A DNA stretch of 64,000 nucleotides from Pseudeuparius sepicola (GCA_963920635.1 OY987298.1:146170257-146234256); one strand, 5' to 3'; counted from the stretch's first letter, positions 1-9,854 are shown. Notes: generated by a model from the letters alone, not told the origin. Numbers and translations are program-made.

Positions 1-420
1 CGCCATCTTGGAGCGGCGGCCATATTGAATTTAGTTTGATGTCATGAGCTTTTTCGTTTTCTACTCTTCAGGCCTTTTCATTTGATACCCATATTAAGGG
101 GATTGACAAAAAATACAACATCCGCCATCTTGGAGCGGCGGCCATATTGAATTTAGTGTGATGTCACGAACTTTTTCGTTTTCTACTCTTCAAGCCCTTT
201 CATTTGACGCCCATATTAAGGGGGTTGACGAAAAATACATCATCCGCCATCTTGGAGCGGCGGCCATTTTGAAAGTATTACAATATTGAGTATTGCATAT
301 TGTATTGTCACCGGAACTAAAGGTGTATACAAAAGTTCAGCTCAATCGGATGTCAGGAAGTGGTTCTAATTCAGCTTGCAAGATTCTACCCACACATACA
401 TACTAACAGGTAAAAGCTTG
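1..420. repeat. Dispersed repeat with 122-bp tandem units (copy 1)
   Basis: The motif CGCCATCTTGGAGCGGCGGC recurs at 1, 123 and 245, giving a 122-bp period over two full units and a partial third. Each unit continues with a stretch on the theme of TGATGTCA and CATTTGATACCC. The block ends in a tail (about 300-410) containing TTCAGCTTGCAAGATTC and then CACATACATACTAACAGG. The same organisation recurs at 29780-30190, and the tail alone recurs inverted at 9855-9950. No coding potential is seen. The family is not recognised; the window starts inside it, so its left end is unknown. Confidence 0.85.
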
Positions 421-930
421 TAAAAATGTTCGGTGGGGCGTCGATGCGTTATGAAATTTGTAATTTTCTGAAAAAGACGAATGTGATTCTTGCCCGTCCT
501 GTGGGACCTTCCAGCTCCCCTATAGTTCGTCGAAATTACAAAGAACTAATACCAACCTGTCCGTCTTTGTATTGTTCCCCTTTATTTCATTACCGACTCC
601 GCTGTCTCCTCGAGATCGGATCAAAAGGGCACGGGCTGAGAGATAAGGTCGCGAGGATCGGGGATTTTTTTGTCCGGTCCCATTTAAAAAACGCCCGTTC
701 AGCCCATTACCGGCAGATAATGAAATAAGGGAGGCGGACGTAATGGAGTTAAGGGTGGAGGCGGGAGGCCCTCCCGCCTCCCGACTTCCTTTCATGTGGA
801 GTGGACCATAGAAAGAGAATGGCTCGCCAATCTTGTAAAAAAAATATACGCTGCCGATGGAATCTACTGCAACTGGAACATCACATTTTTTTACTTTGTA
901 CTTTAAACCAAAATACACGGTGCTCCATTG
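421..930. other. Unassigned 0.5-kb stretch
   Basis: I see no recognisable domain here. Short open frames run on both strands, but none has protein-like composition or a known motif. Near 755-785 lies a small inverted repeat, GGCGGGAGGCCCTCCCGCC. The stretch may be the body of the element that ends in the 5S-like segment at 931-993. Confidence 0.4.
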
Positions 931-993
931 GGCTCGATCTAGCATGGAAAGTGCAGCGAGGGCGGGCGCGGTAGGCTCATGGATGGGTGACCG
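931..993 (+). repeat. 5S rRNA-derived segment (SINE3-like or 5S pseudogene)
   Basis: The segment reads like the middle of a eukaryotic 5S rRNA. It has a CTCGATC stretch, then AGTGCAGCGAGGGCGGGCGC (compare the 5S internal promoter AAGCAGCGTCGGGCGCGG), a variable join, then ATGGATGGGTGACCG (5S: TAGATGGGTGACCG). The first 40 or so bases and the last 30 or so of a normal 120-nt 5S are not recognisable, so it is not a functional 5S gene. The internal-control region suggests either a dispersed 5S pseudogene or the head of a SINE3-class element. No copy of the flanks was noticed elsewhere in the window, so the choice is open. Confidence 0.6.
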
Positions 994-1093
994 TACTCTT
1001 TAATTTTTTGTTGAGGACCCGCTCATTTTTTTTTGTTTTATGGCATTAGAAGGATTCGTTTTATTAACCAACATTAAAAAATATATTTTTTTA

Positions 1094-1260
1094 TTAATTT
1101 CCTGGGATTCGACCATAATAATTTATCTTTATTAAAAAAATTGTATACACTTAATTGACGCGTTTCGGCTCATAGCCATCATCAGAATAAAATATATGCT
1201 AAAAAACAGATAAAATACAACACAATTTTAAAAAGTTACACAGCCAAAAAGAAAAAGAAG
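1094..1260 (-). mobile_element. Penelope-like element 3' tail
   Basis: Read on the minus strand this contains TGATGATGGCTATGAGCCGA, then AACGCGTC, an A/T-rich stretch and a terminal GGTCGAATCCCAGGAAA. The Penelope-like copy at 15.5-16.7 kb ends with the equivalent GAAGATGGCTGTTG, GCCGAAACGAACG and GGTCGAATACCCAGGAAA. The two tails are therefore related but not identical. No reverse transcriptase or GIY-YIG coding remains, so this is a severely 5'-truncated insertion. The upstream limit is uncertain. Confidence 0.6.
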
Positions 1261-1513
1261 GTACCTACAACAAAGCGTGAGTTCATGTCACTTTACAAAA
1301 CAATATCAAAATTTACTTAAATTACATATTTTGGTCTCCCCTACCCCCAGTTTCGGGATTTCCCATTCACAATGAATCACCCTGTACAATCGTAGAGGAG
1401 TAAGAACATTTCGGTTGGAAATGTGGAAAGCAAGTTTAAAAAATTCATATGAAACAAAAAACGTTCCTCACCTCGCCGCAAAGGAAAAAACAAGGTATTA
1501 TTTTATAATTACA

Positions 1514-2280
1514 GGGTGTAGCGAAAATGTTACTGCTGAAGAAGGTTTTGGTAAATTTTAGTGTGGAAACCATAGTTATTTCTGTTATTTTTCTGAATAA
1601 CCATATCGAGTATCATATCGTTGGATATCTCTAAAAATGCCTGATTTTTGAGACTATGGCCAGCTATGGTTTCCATTAAAAAAAAAACAAGTTTGTATCA
1701 TGTCTCGAAAATGGCAGCTGTCACGGAAAAAAGGACATGATAACCGCATAGGGAACACAATTCCCTCCAACTTTGATATTTACACTTTTTATCTAAAATC
1801 AGAAACAACGAAGCAGATGGATTAGAAGAATTCGCCAAAATTTCGTTTTTTCAAAATATCTAGTAAGCCATGATTTTTTTCAAAAATCACAAGGCGCGTT
1901 AAATTGGGCCTACAAAACTGCAATTATTTCCCCATTTAACCTTCCTTCTATCTCCGCTATAGTCTGTCCAAGTTACAGAGCCAGTAGATATAAACAAAAT
2001 CACATGACCGCATTGCGATCGATTACCAGGGTCGGACTAATATATGAGATTCTGCAACAAGTCTGCGCGCGATCCTACCCATGCAGGAAAACTCGACTGA
2101 GGGAAGAGCCGGCCCTGCATTCCACTCGCCGCGTAAACACTTGAGATTTTACGACGGCCAGACCAATGAGATCACGACCACGTGGTGGCCAATGTTTTGA
2201 TTCACTGCCTCTGTAACTTGGATATAGTATAGTTTACGAGGTCCCCATACTGATCATCAAAAAAAAACTCACCCTGTATA
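1514..2280. repeat. Degenerate inverted-repeat element
   Basis: The stretch opens with ACAGGGTGTAGCG and closes near a CACCCTGTAT, the end motif of the palindromic elements across this window. Inside, CTATAGTCTGTCCAAGTTAC (about 1958) faces GTAACTTGGATATAGTATAG (about 2212), which together form an imperfect inverted pair. A smaller hairpin (GGAAACCATAG / CTATGGTTTCC) lies at 1565-1674. There is no coding potential. Limits are approximate. Confidence 0.45.
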
Positions 2281-2891
2281 AAACAAGACACAATATACCT
2301 AGTAGTGTTCCGAAAACTCATATAATTCCAAATAAATATTCATTACGTAATAAAAAAAACTTGCATGATTCAATGTCTTCCACTTCCAGGCATCAATCAA
2401 AATTTTTACCACCTGTCCTTTTTGTCCATATTCCAAAGCACTAGGGCGCAATTTTTGGATTTAAGATTTCTTAAATTATTCCTAACCTCGTTCCTAACAC
2501 CTCCCGGACCGCCGCTGATCAGTAGCCAAAACAAAAGTAGCCAACACAGAAACATATGCTGCCTCGCGCGTGTAATGTTTGTGACTAAAGTACTCGATAT
2601 TCGACAGATCATAACTTCTCAGCGGTTTGAGGTACAGTCGTGATCAAAAGATGTGCTGAAAGCTTAAATTTTAACGAATTTTTTGATAGAGTTCTACCAG
2701 AAGAACGAAAATATCTTAAATATTACGATTTGTACAGACATCAAATGAGTGGGGGCTAACTTTGTGAAGGAAACACATCTACGGCCTTCTTTCCGAGAGA
2801 TATTGACGAAACATCTTCGGCTTGTAACTTTTCTGTTTCAAGAGTTACCGAAAACAATTCCGAATGAAATTTCTGGGTAAAACTGCCTGCT
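2281..2891. other. Gene-free stretch left of the LTR element
   Basis: This is A/T-rich sequence with short open frames on both strands and no motif I recognise. It ends with the target duplication TTAT at 2892-2895, where the LTR element inserted. Confidence 0.4.
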
Positions 2892-2895
2892 TTAT

Positions 2896-3173
2896 TGTGG
2901 GCCAGAAATGAAACTGTAATACTATATAAAATATTATATTAATGTATATGCAAGAAATACAAATATAAAAGCCGAGTTAGTCAACTAGTCGTTTCGAGCG
3001 CCCGAACTCGACTCCCCCCTAACCTCTTATACCTACTTTAGCATTCCCAAAACCCTTGAGATGTATCTGGTTTATTTTACTATTTCTAGCCTAAACACAG
3101 AATTGTTAGGAAAGCGATAAGCTGAATAGGTCCCTTCAATATGTTAACACCTTGGGCATGTATACGTCTAACA
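2896..3173 (-). repeat. 3' LTR of the 2.2-kb element
   Basis: The repeat is 278 bp with TG...CA ends (TGTGGGCCAG ... GTCTAACA on the plus strand). It is nearly identical to the repeat at 4829-5106. On the minus strand this copy is the 3' LTR. The internal sequence just before it reads GAGGACGAACCTTTGTCAGG on the minus strand, the kind of pre-LTR sequence seen in Gypsy elements. Confidence 0.9.
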
Positions 3174-4290
3174 GTTCGTCCATCCTGACAAAGGTTCGTC
3201 CTCGAACCCTCAAAATGCTGTGGTCATGGCAGCCCTGGCTGCAGGAGTGTGTCATGGGAATGAATATCCGCTGCAGGTGTCCCAAGGTGTAGAGAAGCTG
3301 CCTGTCAGTGAAGAACATACCTAAAGTAACAAATCTTTGAACCTCTGTTCAGCTTCATGTCTGGCCTTTACATTCTATAATCTGTTCTGATTTTGATACA
3401 TCAATTAACACCTCAGCATTAATGGCTTCCATTATTTCGCATATATATTTATACTTTGCTAGTTCAACTTCATAAAATGTCAACCAATAACTTCGACTAC
3501 TAATGGGCATATTTATCATTGTGTGATAGGCATCCGACCATCGGGCATTTAGTCAGTTCACTTTCTTTTGTCGCCTCTCTAATAATAGCGAATTAGCGCA
3601 CTAATTCTCATTGACTAAGCATCTGAATGTGTATAGAATTATCTATGGAAATCCCAAAACAGCCAAAATCACAGAATGAAACCTATAAGAATTTTATTAA
3701 CCCCTTTCTCTATTTACCCCTCTTCCCCCCCCCCTTTTCCTTTTCCCCCTAACAAAAAAGAAAAAGGCTTCAACCGAGACTTCAACTGAATCAGGAATTC
3801 CACACACAAAACCATTATTCAGGACATCATCATCTCTTAAGCTGCATAGACGTGGGGACATCTATCATTTAAGGCATTCAACCTTGCGACATAGGTTGAG
3901 CTTCTAAAAATAACCAAGCCAATTTTGTTTCTTGGAAATTTCTAGGTATCCACGCACACAGTGTGAACATTCGATTCATAGGTATTTGTTATATATTGTA
4001 TAGTATGCTTCCCTATAACCGAGCTTTTCATGTTTATTATACAGACTATATGCAATAATCAAAATATATGTATATATGCGAGTATATAGACACAAATAAA
4101 ATATTTTCTGCCAGACATGGATTTCATTTTATTACAGGTCAAATAATATAGTTTTCGTTTTTGCCATACGTATTTAGTAAATTCAAACCAGGTAAATATC
4201 TACTCTTACTCCTCTTAGGCCTAGACTATATTAGTAAATGCCTACTTACTTGTATAATAGAAATAATAATATGTAAACTTATATGTAAAC
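3174..4290 (-). other. Non-coding 3' internal region of the LTR element
   Basis: This is 1.1 kb between the pol remnant and the 3' LTR with no conserved reading frame. On the element's sense (minus) strand a conspicuous purine run lies at 3711-3750 (plus strand: CCCCTCTTCCCCCCCCCC and TTCCTTTTCCCCC). It sits about 540 bp from the LTR, so it is not the usual terminal polypurine tract, though it could act as a secondary plus-strand primer. The rest is A/T-rich. Confidence 0.55.
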
Positions 4291-4476
4291 TTATATATAA
4301 ACTGCGTTACAATTAATCGGTTGGCTCTCCTGATCATTCAATACGACCCAGGGTTTCAAACTGTCTACTGCTACTATAGAGATAGACACTTTGGAACCAC
4401 GAAGATCCTGAACGATATATCGGTCGTTTTCAAGTACCTTTGTGACCTTGAAAGGTCCCTTAAATTTAGGTACCAA
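4291..4476 (-). pseudogene. C-terminal end of pol (integrase tail) of the LTR element
   Basis: The frame encodes about 61 residues beginning with the motif PKFKGPFKVTKVL and continuing ...NDRYIVQDL. This is the small C-terminal domain of Gypsy-type integrases, a fold that follows the catalytic core, and it ends at the normal pol stop. Everything upstream in pol (protease, reverse transcriptase, RNase H, integrase core) is missing. The frame overlaps the tail of the gag frame in another phase, so the deletion junction lies about 4476-4490. It is not an independent gene. Confidence 0.8.
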
Positions 4477-4739
4477 TTTTTGTGGTCCACCACCCTAATC
4501 CACTTGTTAATGGAGATGTCACTTTTGCCAGGATTAAAATCGGGAATATTTTCCCAAGAGAACGTTTGGTTTTTACTGACCTCCGAACAACGTTTTAACA
4601 AAACTACCTCCTGTTGCAGCAGCCCCAGTTGCTGCTCAATTGTCATCGGCGGAGTGGTTGAACGTTGGCTGGTGTTTTCCACTGCGCATGAAGTTGAGGC
4701 TGGACAATCGAAGAACCGTGCAACTCCTCTATTGGCCAT
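4374..4739 (-). pseudogene. N-terminal gag fragment of the LTR element
   Basis: The frame probably starts at the ATG at 4739, about 90 nt downstream of the primer site. It begins MANRGVARFF, has a leucine/glutamine-rich helical stretch (EQQLGLLQQEVVLL) and then FSWENIPDFNP...INKWI, the style of a Gypsy gag start. After about 80 residues it crosses the deletion junction and reads pol DNA out of frame to a stop at 4374. Gag normally forms the particle; this fragment lacks the capsid body and nucleocapsid, so it is presumably non-functional. Confidence 0.65.
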
Positions 4740-4810
4740 TTCAGCAGAATGATAAATCCAGTGGGCACAAAACAACACGCACACGCGACCGTTTACGCGA
4801 TCTACTATTT

Positions 4811-4828
4811 ATCCCACTTCTGACAATT
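4811..4828 (-). other. Primer-binding site, tRNA-Leu type
   Basis: Immediately inside the 5' LTR the minus strand reads AATTGTCAGAAGTGGGAT. The core TGTCAGAAGTGGGAT is the complement of the 3' end of insect tRNA-Leu without the CCA. Its position a few bases from the LTR edge fixes the direction of the element as minus. The match is from memory of tRNA sequences, not a search. Confidence 0.7.
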
Positions 4829-5106
4829 TGTGGGCCAGAAATGAAACTATAATACTATATAAAATATTATATTAATGTATATGCAAGAAATACAAATATA
4901 AAAGCCGAGTTAGTCAACTAGTCGTTTCGAGCGCCCGAACTCGACTCCCCCCTAACCTCTTATACCTACTTTAGCATTCCCAAAACCCTTGAGATGTATC
5001 TGGTTTATTTTACTATTTCTAGCCTAAACACAGAATTGTTAGGAAAGCGATAAGCTGAATAGGTCCCTTCAATATGTTAACACCTTGGGCATGTATACGT
5101 CTAACA
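4829..5106 (-). repeat. 5' LTR of the 2.2-kb element
   Basis: This is the 278-bp partner of the repeat at 2896-3173, essentially identical over its length. It is followed by the target duplication TTAT at 5107-5110. On the minus strand it would carry the promoter for the element. Confidence 0.9.
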
Positions 5107-5199
5107 TTATCGCAATTTGAAAAAATGCCCCGGTTTAGTGAAAAGTCAAAAAAATTTTGGCCCACCCGGTTTAAGAAATAAAAGGTTTGTCCCCTCGGT

Positions 5200-5565
5200 G
5201 CCTAGATTGTCAGTTTCAAACGGACACAATCCGACCACCGCCGTCACACGCGCACCCCATCGGCCGTGCTCGTCTCCAGCGTGCCATTACGCCCCTCCCC
5301 CCCCCCCCCCGCCCTCGGCGCGGGTCGTCGCCCCCAGATGTCTGATTAGGCCCGTATGGGGGCGACGCGTGGGGCCCCCGCGCGGGCCCGCGTGCAATCG
5401 CCAGATATACGACTGGGGAGCTTCTAGGGGTGCCGGCTATAGCCGCTATCCCCGAGGTCACGTAAATCGGCCGCGATTCGGTGGACGCTGCTGGTGGGAA
5501 TGATACGAGGACGATATTTAGTGGGATTGTAATAAAGGGAGGACGAAGAGCGGACTGGCGAATCA
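5200..5565. other. GC/CpG-rich island
   Basis: There is a sharp switch from A/T-rich DNA to CpG-rich sequence with a long C run at about 5287-5310. Open frames on both strands encode only proline/arginine/glycine-rich low-complexity protein, a composition artefact. The island may be conserved regulatory or promoter-proximal host DNA; nothing in it identifies a gene. The hAT element at 5574 inserted at its right edge, using CGCGGACT as target. Confidence 0.45.
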
Positions 5566-5791
5566 CGCGGACTCAGGCGCGGTCTTAGGGGGGGGCATGG
5601 GGGCCATGCCCCCCCCCCTAATAAAACGAAAAAATTATAATAAATAAAAAATAAATACAAATATTATTACTCATATTATGTAAGCTACAGTGTCCACGGA
5701 TTGAGTTCACATAAGGTCTAAATAACAAAAAAAAAATTTCGAGTTGAAATTTGAGCTTCTGGGAATCAGCGATGCTTGGTTTGAAACTAAT

Positions 5792-6400
5792 TTTTTATTA
5801 TACTTCTTTGAAAACACCTTATTTTCATCTGTTTTAGCAATAATGAAAGATGGGGTTTTTCGGGCTAGCGCACGGAAACAGCGCATGGAAAAACTTTCCG
5901 TGCGCTGAATAAAAATACCGAATATATGGCTTTAAAATAGAAATATACAGCAAAGTAAACTAAATTTAAGAAACTCTATATGCTCTCTGATATTTAACAT
6001 GTACCTATTTTGTATTTTAATTCGTAAGTGTTTCAATATTTAGATACATTTCTGTAATATTTTTGACGTTTTATTCACCTTATCTGACAATAACTAATTT
6101 ACAACAAAGCACCTTTGAAATAATTTGAGAGTATACCATGGAAACGCATCATACATACCAAACACTATATTGTCTGCATTGTTTATTTTTTGTCAATTAA
6201 ATTTATTATATTTTAATATGCCGATAAAATGTTTTAAGTTCCCGTTTTCAAACAAGTATAATTAAAAAATATCGTTCATTACACGTCCAGAAATAGATTT
6301 TTCCGTGCTTGCATGACTTCCCGTGTTCGGCTGCGCCTCACACGGGATTTTGTCGCGCGCACGGAAAAATCTTTATTTCCAGACTCGTAATGAAATATAC
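5792..6400 (+). repeat. 0.6-kb dispersed element with two GCACGGAAA hairpins (copy A)
   Basis: This is nearly identical to 43504-44108. Near the left end TAGCGCACGGAAA faces TTTCCGTGCGCTGA (about 5866-5910). At the right end a second, longer hairpin pairs TTCATTACACGTCCAGAAAT...TTTTTCCGTGC with GCACGGAAAAATCT...TTTCCAGACTCGTAATGAA (about 6275-6396). Both hairpins share the GCACGGAAA word. The outermost ends are not inverted repeats of each other. Comparison with the other palindrome arm shows this is an insertion. The family is unknown; a Helitron-like or miniature structured element is possible. Confidence 0.75.
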
Positions 6401-6904
6401 CTTGGAAATTATGATACCTTAATTAATTTTCCACATCAGTAAAGTGCCCTTTTTGTAGGTTTTACAACAAAATGTTATTAAGGAAACTTGTTCAGAATGA
6501 AAAACTGAGTAGGTTTGCGAAATTTCGAATGTCTAGGCCTACTTTGATTTTTTGGGATTTTTCACACTTTTTTAGAAAAGTGCATTTTGTGTAGTTTTCA
6601 CATCAAAATGTTATGAAGAAGACTTGTTCACAATTAAAAACTGGATAGGTGTGAAAAATTCCAACATCCTAGGTCTACTTTAATTTTTGTGCGTTTTAAT
6701 TTTTTGGCAGAAAAAAAATCACCTAGACTTTTGAAATTTTTTACACCTATCCAGTTTTTCATTGTCAACAAGTTTTCTTAATAACATTTTGCCGTCAAAC
6801 ATACAGAAAAGACACTTTTCTGAGGTGGAAAATTAGTTTCAAACCAAGCAGGGCTGATCCCCAGAAGCTCAAATTTCAACTCGAAAATTTGTTGGTATTT
6901 ACAC

Positions 6905-7223
6905 TGGACGCAATGGGTGCAGCAATTTCCTTTATTTTCGCAAACAATTTCAAAAGATAGATATAATTGGAAAGATCGATAAAATCAAAAATATCGATAA
7001 AATCGAAAAGATCGATAAAATCGAAAAGATCGAAAATATCGAAAAAATCGAAAAGATCGATAAAATCGAAAAGATCGATAAAATCGAAAAGATCGATAAA
7101 ATCGATAAGATCGAAAATATCGATAAGATCGATATTTCGATTTATCGAAAGTGAATATCGAGTATCGATAAAATCGATAGTATCGATACTTTCGATTTTA
7201 TCGATATTTTGTCTCAGGCCTAA
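6905..7223. repeat. ATCGAT-rich minisatellite insertion with 7-bp target duplication
   Basis: A 319-bp insert is flanked by TTTACAC on both sides (6898-6904 and 7224-7230), at a site that is uninterrupted in the opposite arm of the same palindrome. It starts TGGACGCAATGGGTGCAGC and then becomes an array of 9/18-bp units on the theme GATCGATAAAATCGAAAA, ending near TTTTGTCTCAGGCCTAA. The long lysine/serine/isoleucine frame across it is an artefact of the array. It may be a short retroposed unit that carries or expanded a satellite tail. Confidence 0.7.
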
Positions 7224-7464
7224 TTTACACCTTATGTGAACTCAATCTGTGGACACACTGTATCCACATGCAAAAAATTTTGTTTTCATAATTTTTATTT
7301 AAAATATATATTTTTTTATTTTTGTTATTTTTGTGAGGAATATAACTTTTTTTGTGATATTGCTTTATTGAAGTTATATTGTTATAGTACCTCCTAAAAA
7401 AGCCATACCCAGGTATGGCCCCCCCCCCCCCTTCGCAAATGGATATGACCGCGCCTCGCGGACT

Positions 7465-7833
7465 TGAAACTTGTATCACAGGAAGCCTAGCTACGTAATA
7501 GAAGTCTGGTCCAATGTAATGTTTTAGTGTGCACGAAAGGAATTCGCGCATGCGTACATGCTTCAAAAAGCATGCATGGAAGCGCAAATTCGGATGCAGC
7601 TAAGGCTACTCTCTAAAAGAGATTGCGAGGAATCAGGTCAAGTTTAGACACCACAGAACACAGAAATCAGTGTGTCTGGTTTTTCATGTTAACACCCTTG
7701 AAAATCTAAGTAGGCTAGGGGAATTGAACGGGGCAATTTTTCGAAAAACCATATTAATCATTTTTTTATTTGAAATCTGAGGACCCACCAAAACCCCCAC
7801 ATAGCAAATTTAAACAAACAATATACTATAATA
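7465..7833. other. Gap with a fragment of the 10-kb palindrome family
   Basis: The first half is unassigned. From about 7735 to 7830 the sequence follows the inner arm of the palindrome at 10070-11068 (…TTTTTTTATTTGAAATCTGA…, then ACCCCCACATA and AAATTTAAACAAACAATAT), so a truncated copy lies here. Confidence 0.5.
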
Positions 7834-9703
7834 TACAGTGTGTCCACGGATAGAGTTCGGATAGGGTGTAAATGACAAAAAAATTCGAGTTGAAATTTGA
7901 GCTTCTGTCGATAAGCCCTGCTTGGTTTGAAACTAATTTGTGACGTAATTTGACTTTCGAAAAATCAGGTATGCCTTGGGAATTTTGAAAAAACTAATTT
8001 TCCACATCAGTAAAGTGCCCTTTCTGTAGGTTTTATGACAAAATGTTATTAAGGAAACTTGTTCAGAATGAAGAACTGAGTAGGTTTGGGAAATTTCGAA
8101 AGTCTAGGCCTACTTTGATTTTTTGGTATTTTTTCCTACTTTTCTTTAGAAAAGTGCACTTTGTGTAGCTTTCACATTAAATTGTTATTACGAAAACTTG
8201 TTCAGAATGAAAAACTGGATAGGTGTGGAAAATTTCAAAAGACTAGGTCTACTTTGATTTTTTTCTGCTAAAAAATTAAAACGGTTTCCATGATATGGAG
8301 GGGTAAAGATTTCTTTGTTTTTATTTCACGTAGTTTTTGTTGAAAAAACTTAAAATGATTACGGTATAAATTAGTAACTGAATAATGTATGTAGAATATA
8401 TATAGATATATCTATGCATATATAGATACATATTACACCCATAGATTGTTATTTTTTGTCACAACATAACCTCATAAGTATATGACTGTAAATATGTCCA
8501 ATACAAGTTGGTAGCCTTAGTTAATTTGTACTCACTTTTTGCCCTCATTCATTATAGCGTTCTGATTTCCATTCGTTCTTTTATGTCAAATCATACCCAT
8601 ATCTAATTTGTCCTTAGCTTGTAAAAATGAGAAAGTCATGAATAGGAAGCTCATCTGGAAAACAAGAAAATATATTAAACAATCTTTATTGAAAAAATGG
8701 GAGGTAAATCAAAATGATACAAAAGATTATAAGATTTAGGTGAATCATTAATTGCGTTATCAGTCAGCACCAAATAGTTCACTCGGGCTGGTGAGAGGAA
8801 ACAAATCTTCGTGTTCTTCGTCCACTTGAGAATCATCATTGAAATCGTCGTCGATGATTACAGTATCTCTATTGAGTCCTAAGCAATTGCTGCACATACT
8901 TGAACAATTGAGACCACTTCTTACGTATCTTAACTCAACAAAAGCATTTACAAATAATTTTTTTCGGAGGCCACTCAGTTTTCAAGATAAATCATTTTAA
9001 TGTTTTTGTTATAACATACGTAATAATAACAATTAATAATAAACTAAAAACACATTTATTGTTGACTATAAAAATTAAAAAATAATTGATTGATATGCCT
9101 GATATTTCTTAATATGAAATTATTTTATGTTATATCTTTCTGTTATAACGATTTAACCAAATTCCATTTCACAAACTATATGTACAGTGTTGACAAAATG
9201 TTTTTAAGAAAACTTGTTCAGAATGAAAAACTGAGTAGATTCACAAAATTTCAAAAGGCTACGCCTACTTTGATTTTTAGATTTATCTCCCACTTTTTTC
9301 TTAGAAAAGTATGTCCTTTTTTTCACGATAATCGAGTTTCCTTAATAATATTTTGACGTGAAAGCTCCAGAAAGGACACATTTTCAAGAAAAAAGTGGGA
9401 GAAAAAGGCGAAAAAGCTAAAAATCAAGGTAGGCCTAGACTTTTCAAATTTTGCAATTCTACTCAGTTTTTCATTCTGAACAAATTTTCTTGATAACATT
9501 TTGTCGTAAAAAAATCCCTAATAGGGTTTCTTGAAAATTAGCTATTTTAAAAAATCATAGCAGGCCATGAAATAATTACCCCATCCAAATACCACTGCCT
9601 ATGAGATACTCTCCCTTGGGACTACCAATAAAAAAATAGAGACCATTTGTTTTCCTAGTCCTATAGTTCTGAGGTGTCCAGTATCAAATTGGGACACACT
9701 GTA
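7834..9703. mobile_element. Palindromic element, TACAGTGTGTCC family (copy B)
   Basis: The left end TACAGTGTGTCCACGGATAG and following 200 bp match copy A at 5686, including two roughly 125-bp sub-repeats with TTGTTCAGAATGAA (8012-8260). Related sub-repeats recur at 9185-9290 and, inverted, at 9345-9500. The right end reads GGGACACACTGTA but is less like the left beyond the first dozen bases, so the right boundary is less certain. The middle (about 8270-9180) is foreign sequence, including the Cys-rich ORF fragment at 8760-8937. Confidence 0.55.
8760..8937 (-). pseudogene. C-terminal fragment: Cys cluster plus acidic tail, unrecognised
   Basis: On the minus strand an open frame of about 58 codons ends at a TGA (8760-8762). 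It reads ELRYVRSGLNCSSMCSNCLG, then a very acidic stretch (IIDDDFNDDSQVDEEHEDLF) and a short tail ending SELFGAD. A GL-C-(x)n-C-x2-C-x-G pattern followed by an acid tail resembles the ends of uncharacterised multi-copy insect ORFs, probably transposon-encoded, but I cannot name the family. It lacks an in-frame ATG and sits between repeat arms, so it is probably a stranded last exon. Composition is strongly protein-like compared with its surroundings. Confidence 0.45.
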
Positions 9704-9854
9704 TGTTAGTTTTTATCTAAGTTATGTTATTTTCTAAATATGTAAATTAAAACTATGCATTGTTTACAAATAATAGCTAATAGCCCTACTCTTACAAATA
9801 ATTTCATATTAAGAAATATCAACCATAATTATTTATACAATCTTTTATTTAACT

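Larger units (their letters stand above)
2896..5106 (-). mobile_element. Non-autonomous Gypsy-type LTR retrotransposon, internally deleted
   Basis: Two 278-bp direct repeats (2896-3173 and 4829-5106) begin TG and end CA. They are flanked by a perfect 4-bp target duplication, TTAT (2892-2895 and 5107-5110). I find one clear difference between the repeats (G/A about 22 nt in), so the insertion is young. Orientation is minus: just inside the 4829-5106 repeat the minus strand reads TTGTCAGAAGTGGGAT, which matches the complement of a tRNA-Leu 3' end and is a known primer-site type. Only 1655 bp lie between the LTRs, versus 4-6 kb in full Gypsy elements. The start of gag is followed directly by the end of pol. 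The element must rely on another copy's proteins if it moves. Confidence 0.9.
5686..7262. mobile_element. Palindromic element, TACAGTGTCC family (copy A)
   Basis: Ends TACAGTGTCCACGG and the inverse of TACAGTGTGTCCACAG enclose two long inverted arms. Each arm continues through GAGTTCACATAAGGT, a TTTCGAGTTGAAATTTGAGC block and CTTGGTTTGAAACTAAT. Both arms then carry a roughly 125-bp sub-repeat (…TAAGGAAACTTGTTCAGAATG…) in opposite orientations (6447-6690 versus 6700-6800). Two later insertions sit inside: a 0.6-kb repeat (5792-6400) and a minisatellite unit (6905-7223). No transposase is present. The element itself lies inside the hAT at 5574-7456. Confidence 0.7.
5574..7456. mobile_element. 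Non-autonomous hAT element with G-run hairpin end
   Basis: Inverted ends AGGCGCGGTC (left) and GACCGCGCCT (right) are flanked by the 8-bp duplication CGCGGACT (5566-5573 and 7457-7464), the target length of hAT transposases. Just inside the left end a G run and a C run pair around GGGGGCCATGCCCC. The right end has a matching C run near TATGGCCCC. One terminal base differs between ends. No transposase is left; most of the interior is a later palindromic insertion (5686-7262). Confidence 0.75.

Noticed and set aside
1..275. Possible CRISPR-like array of 122-bp units
   Set aside because: The whole unit repeats, without short repeats and unique spacers; the family is dispersed in insect-like DNA.
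426..945. Two overlapping frames of 100 and 141 residues
   Set aside because: Opposite strands of the same DNA, no recognisable motif; the longer ends next to the 5S-like segment.
4321..4752. 143-residue plus-strand frame
   Set aside because: It is antisense to the gag/pol remnant of the LTR element, whose minus-strand products are recognisable.
5117..5660. Open frames with Pro/Arg/Gly-rich products on both strands
   Set aside because: They follow GC content and C runs; no domain, and overlapping frames are equally open.
6967..7239. 90-residue Lys/Ser/Ile repeat protein
   Set aside because: It is the translation of the ATCGAT minisatellite; the periodicity is in the DNA and other phases are equally repetitive.
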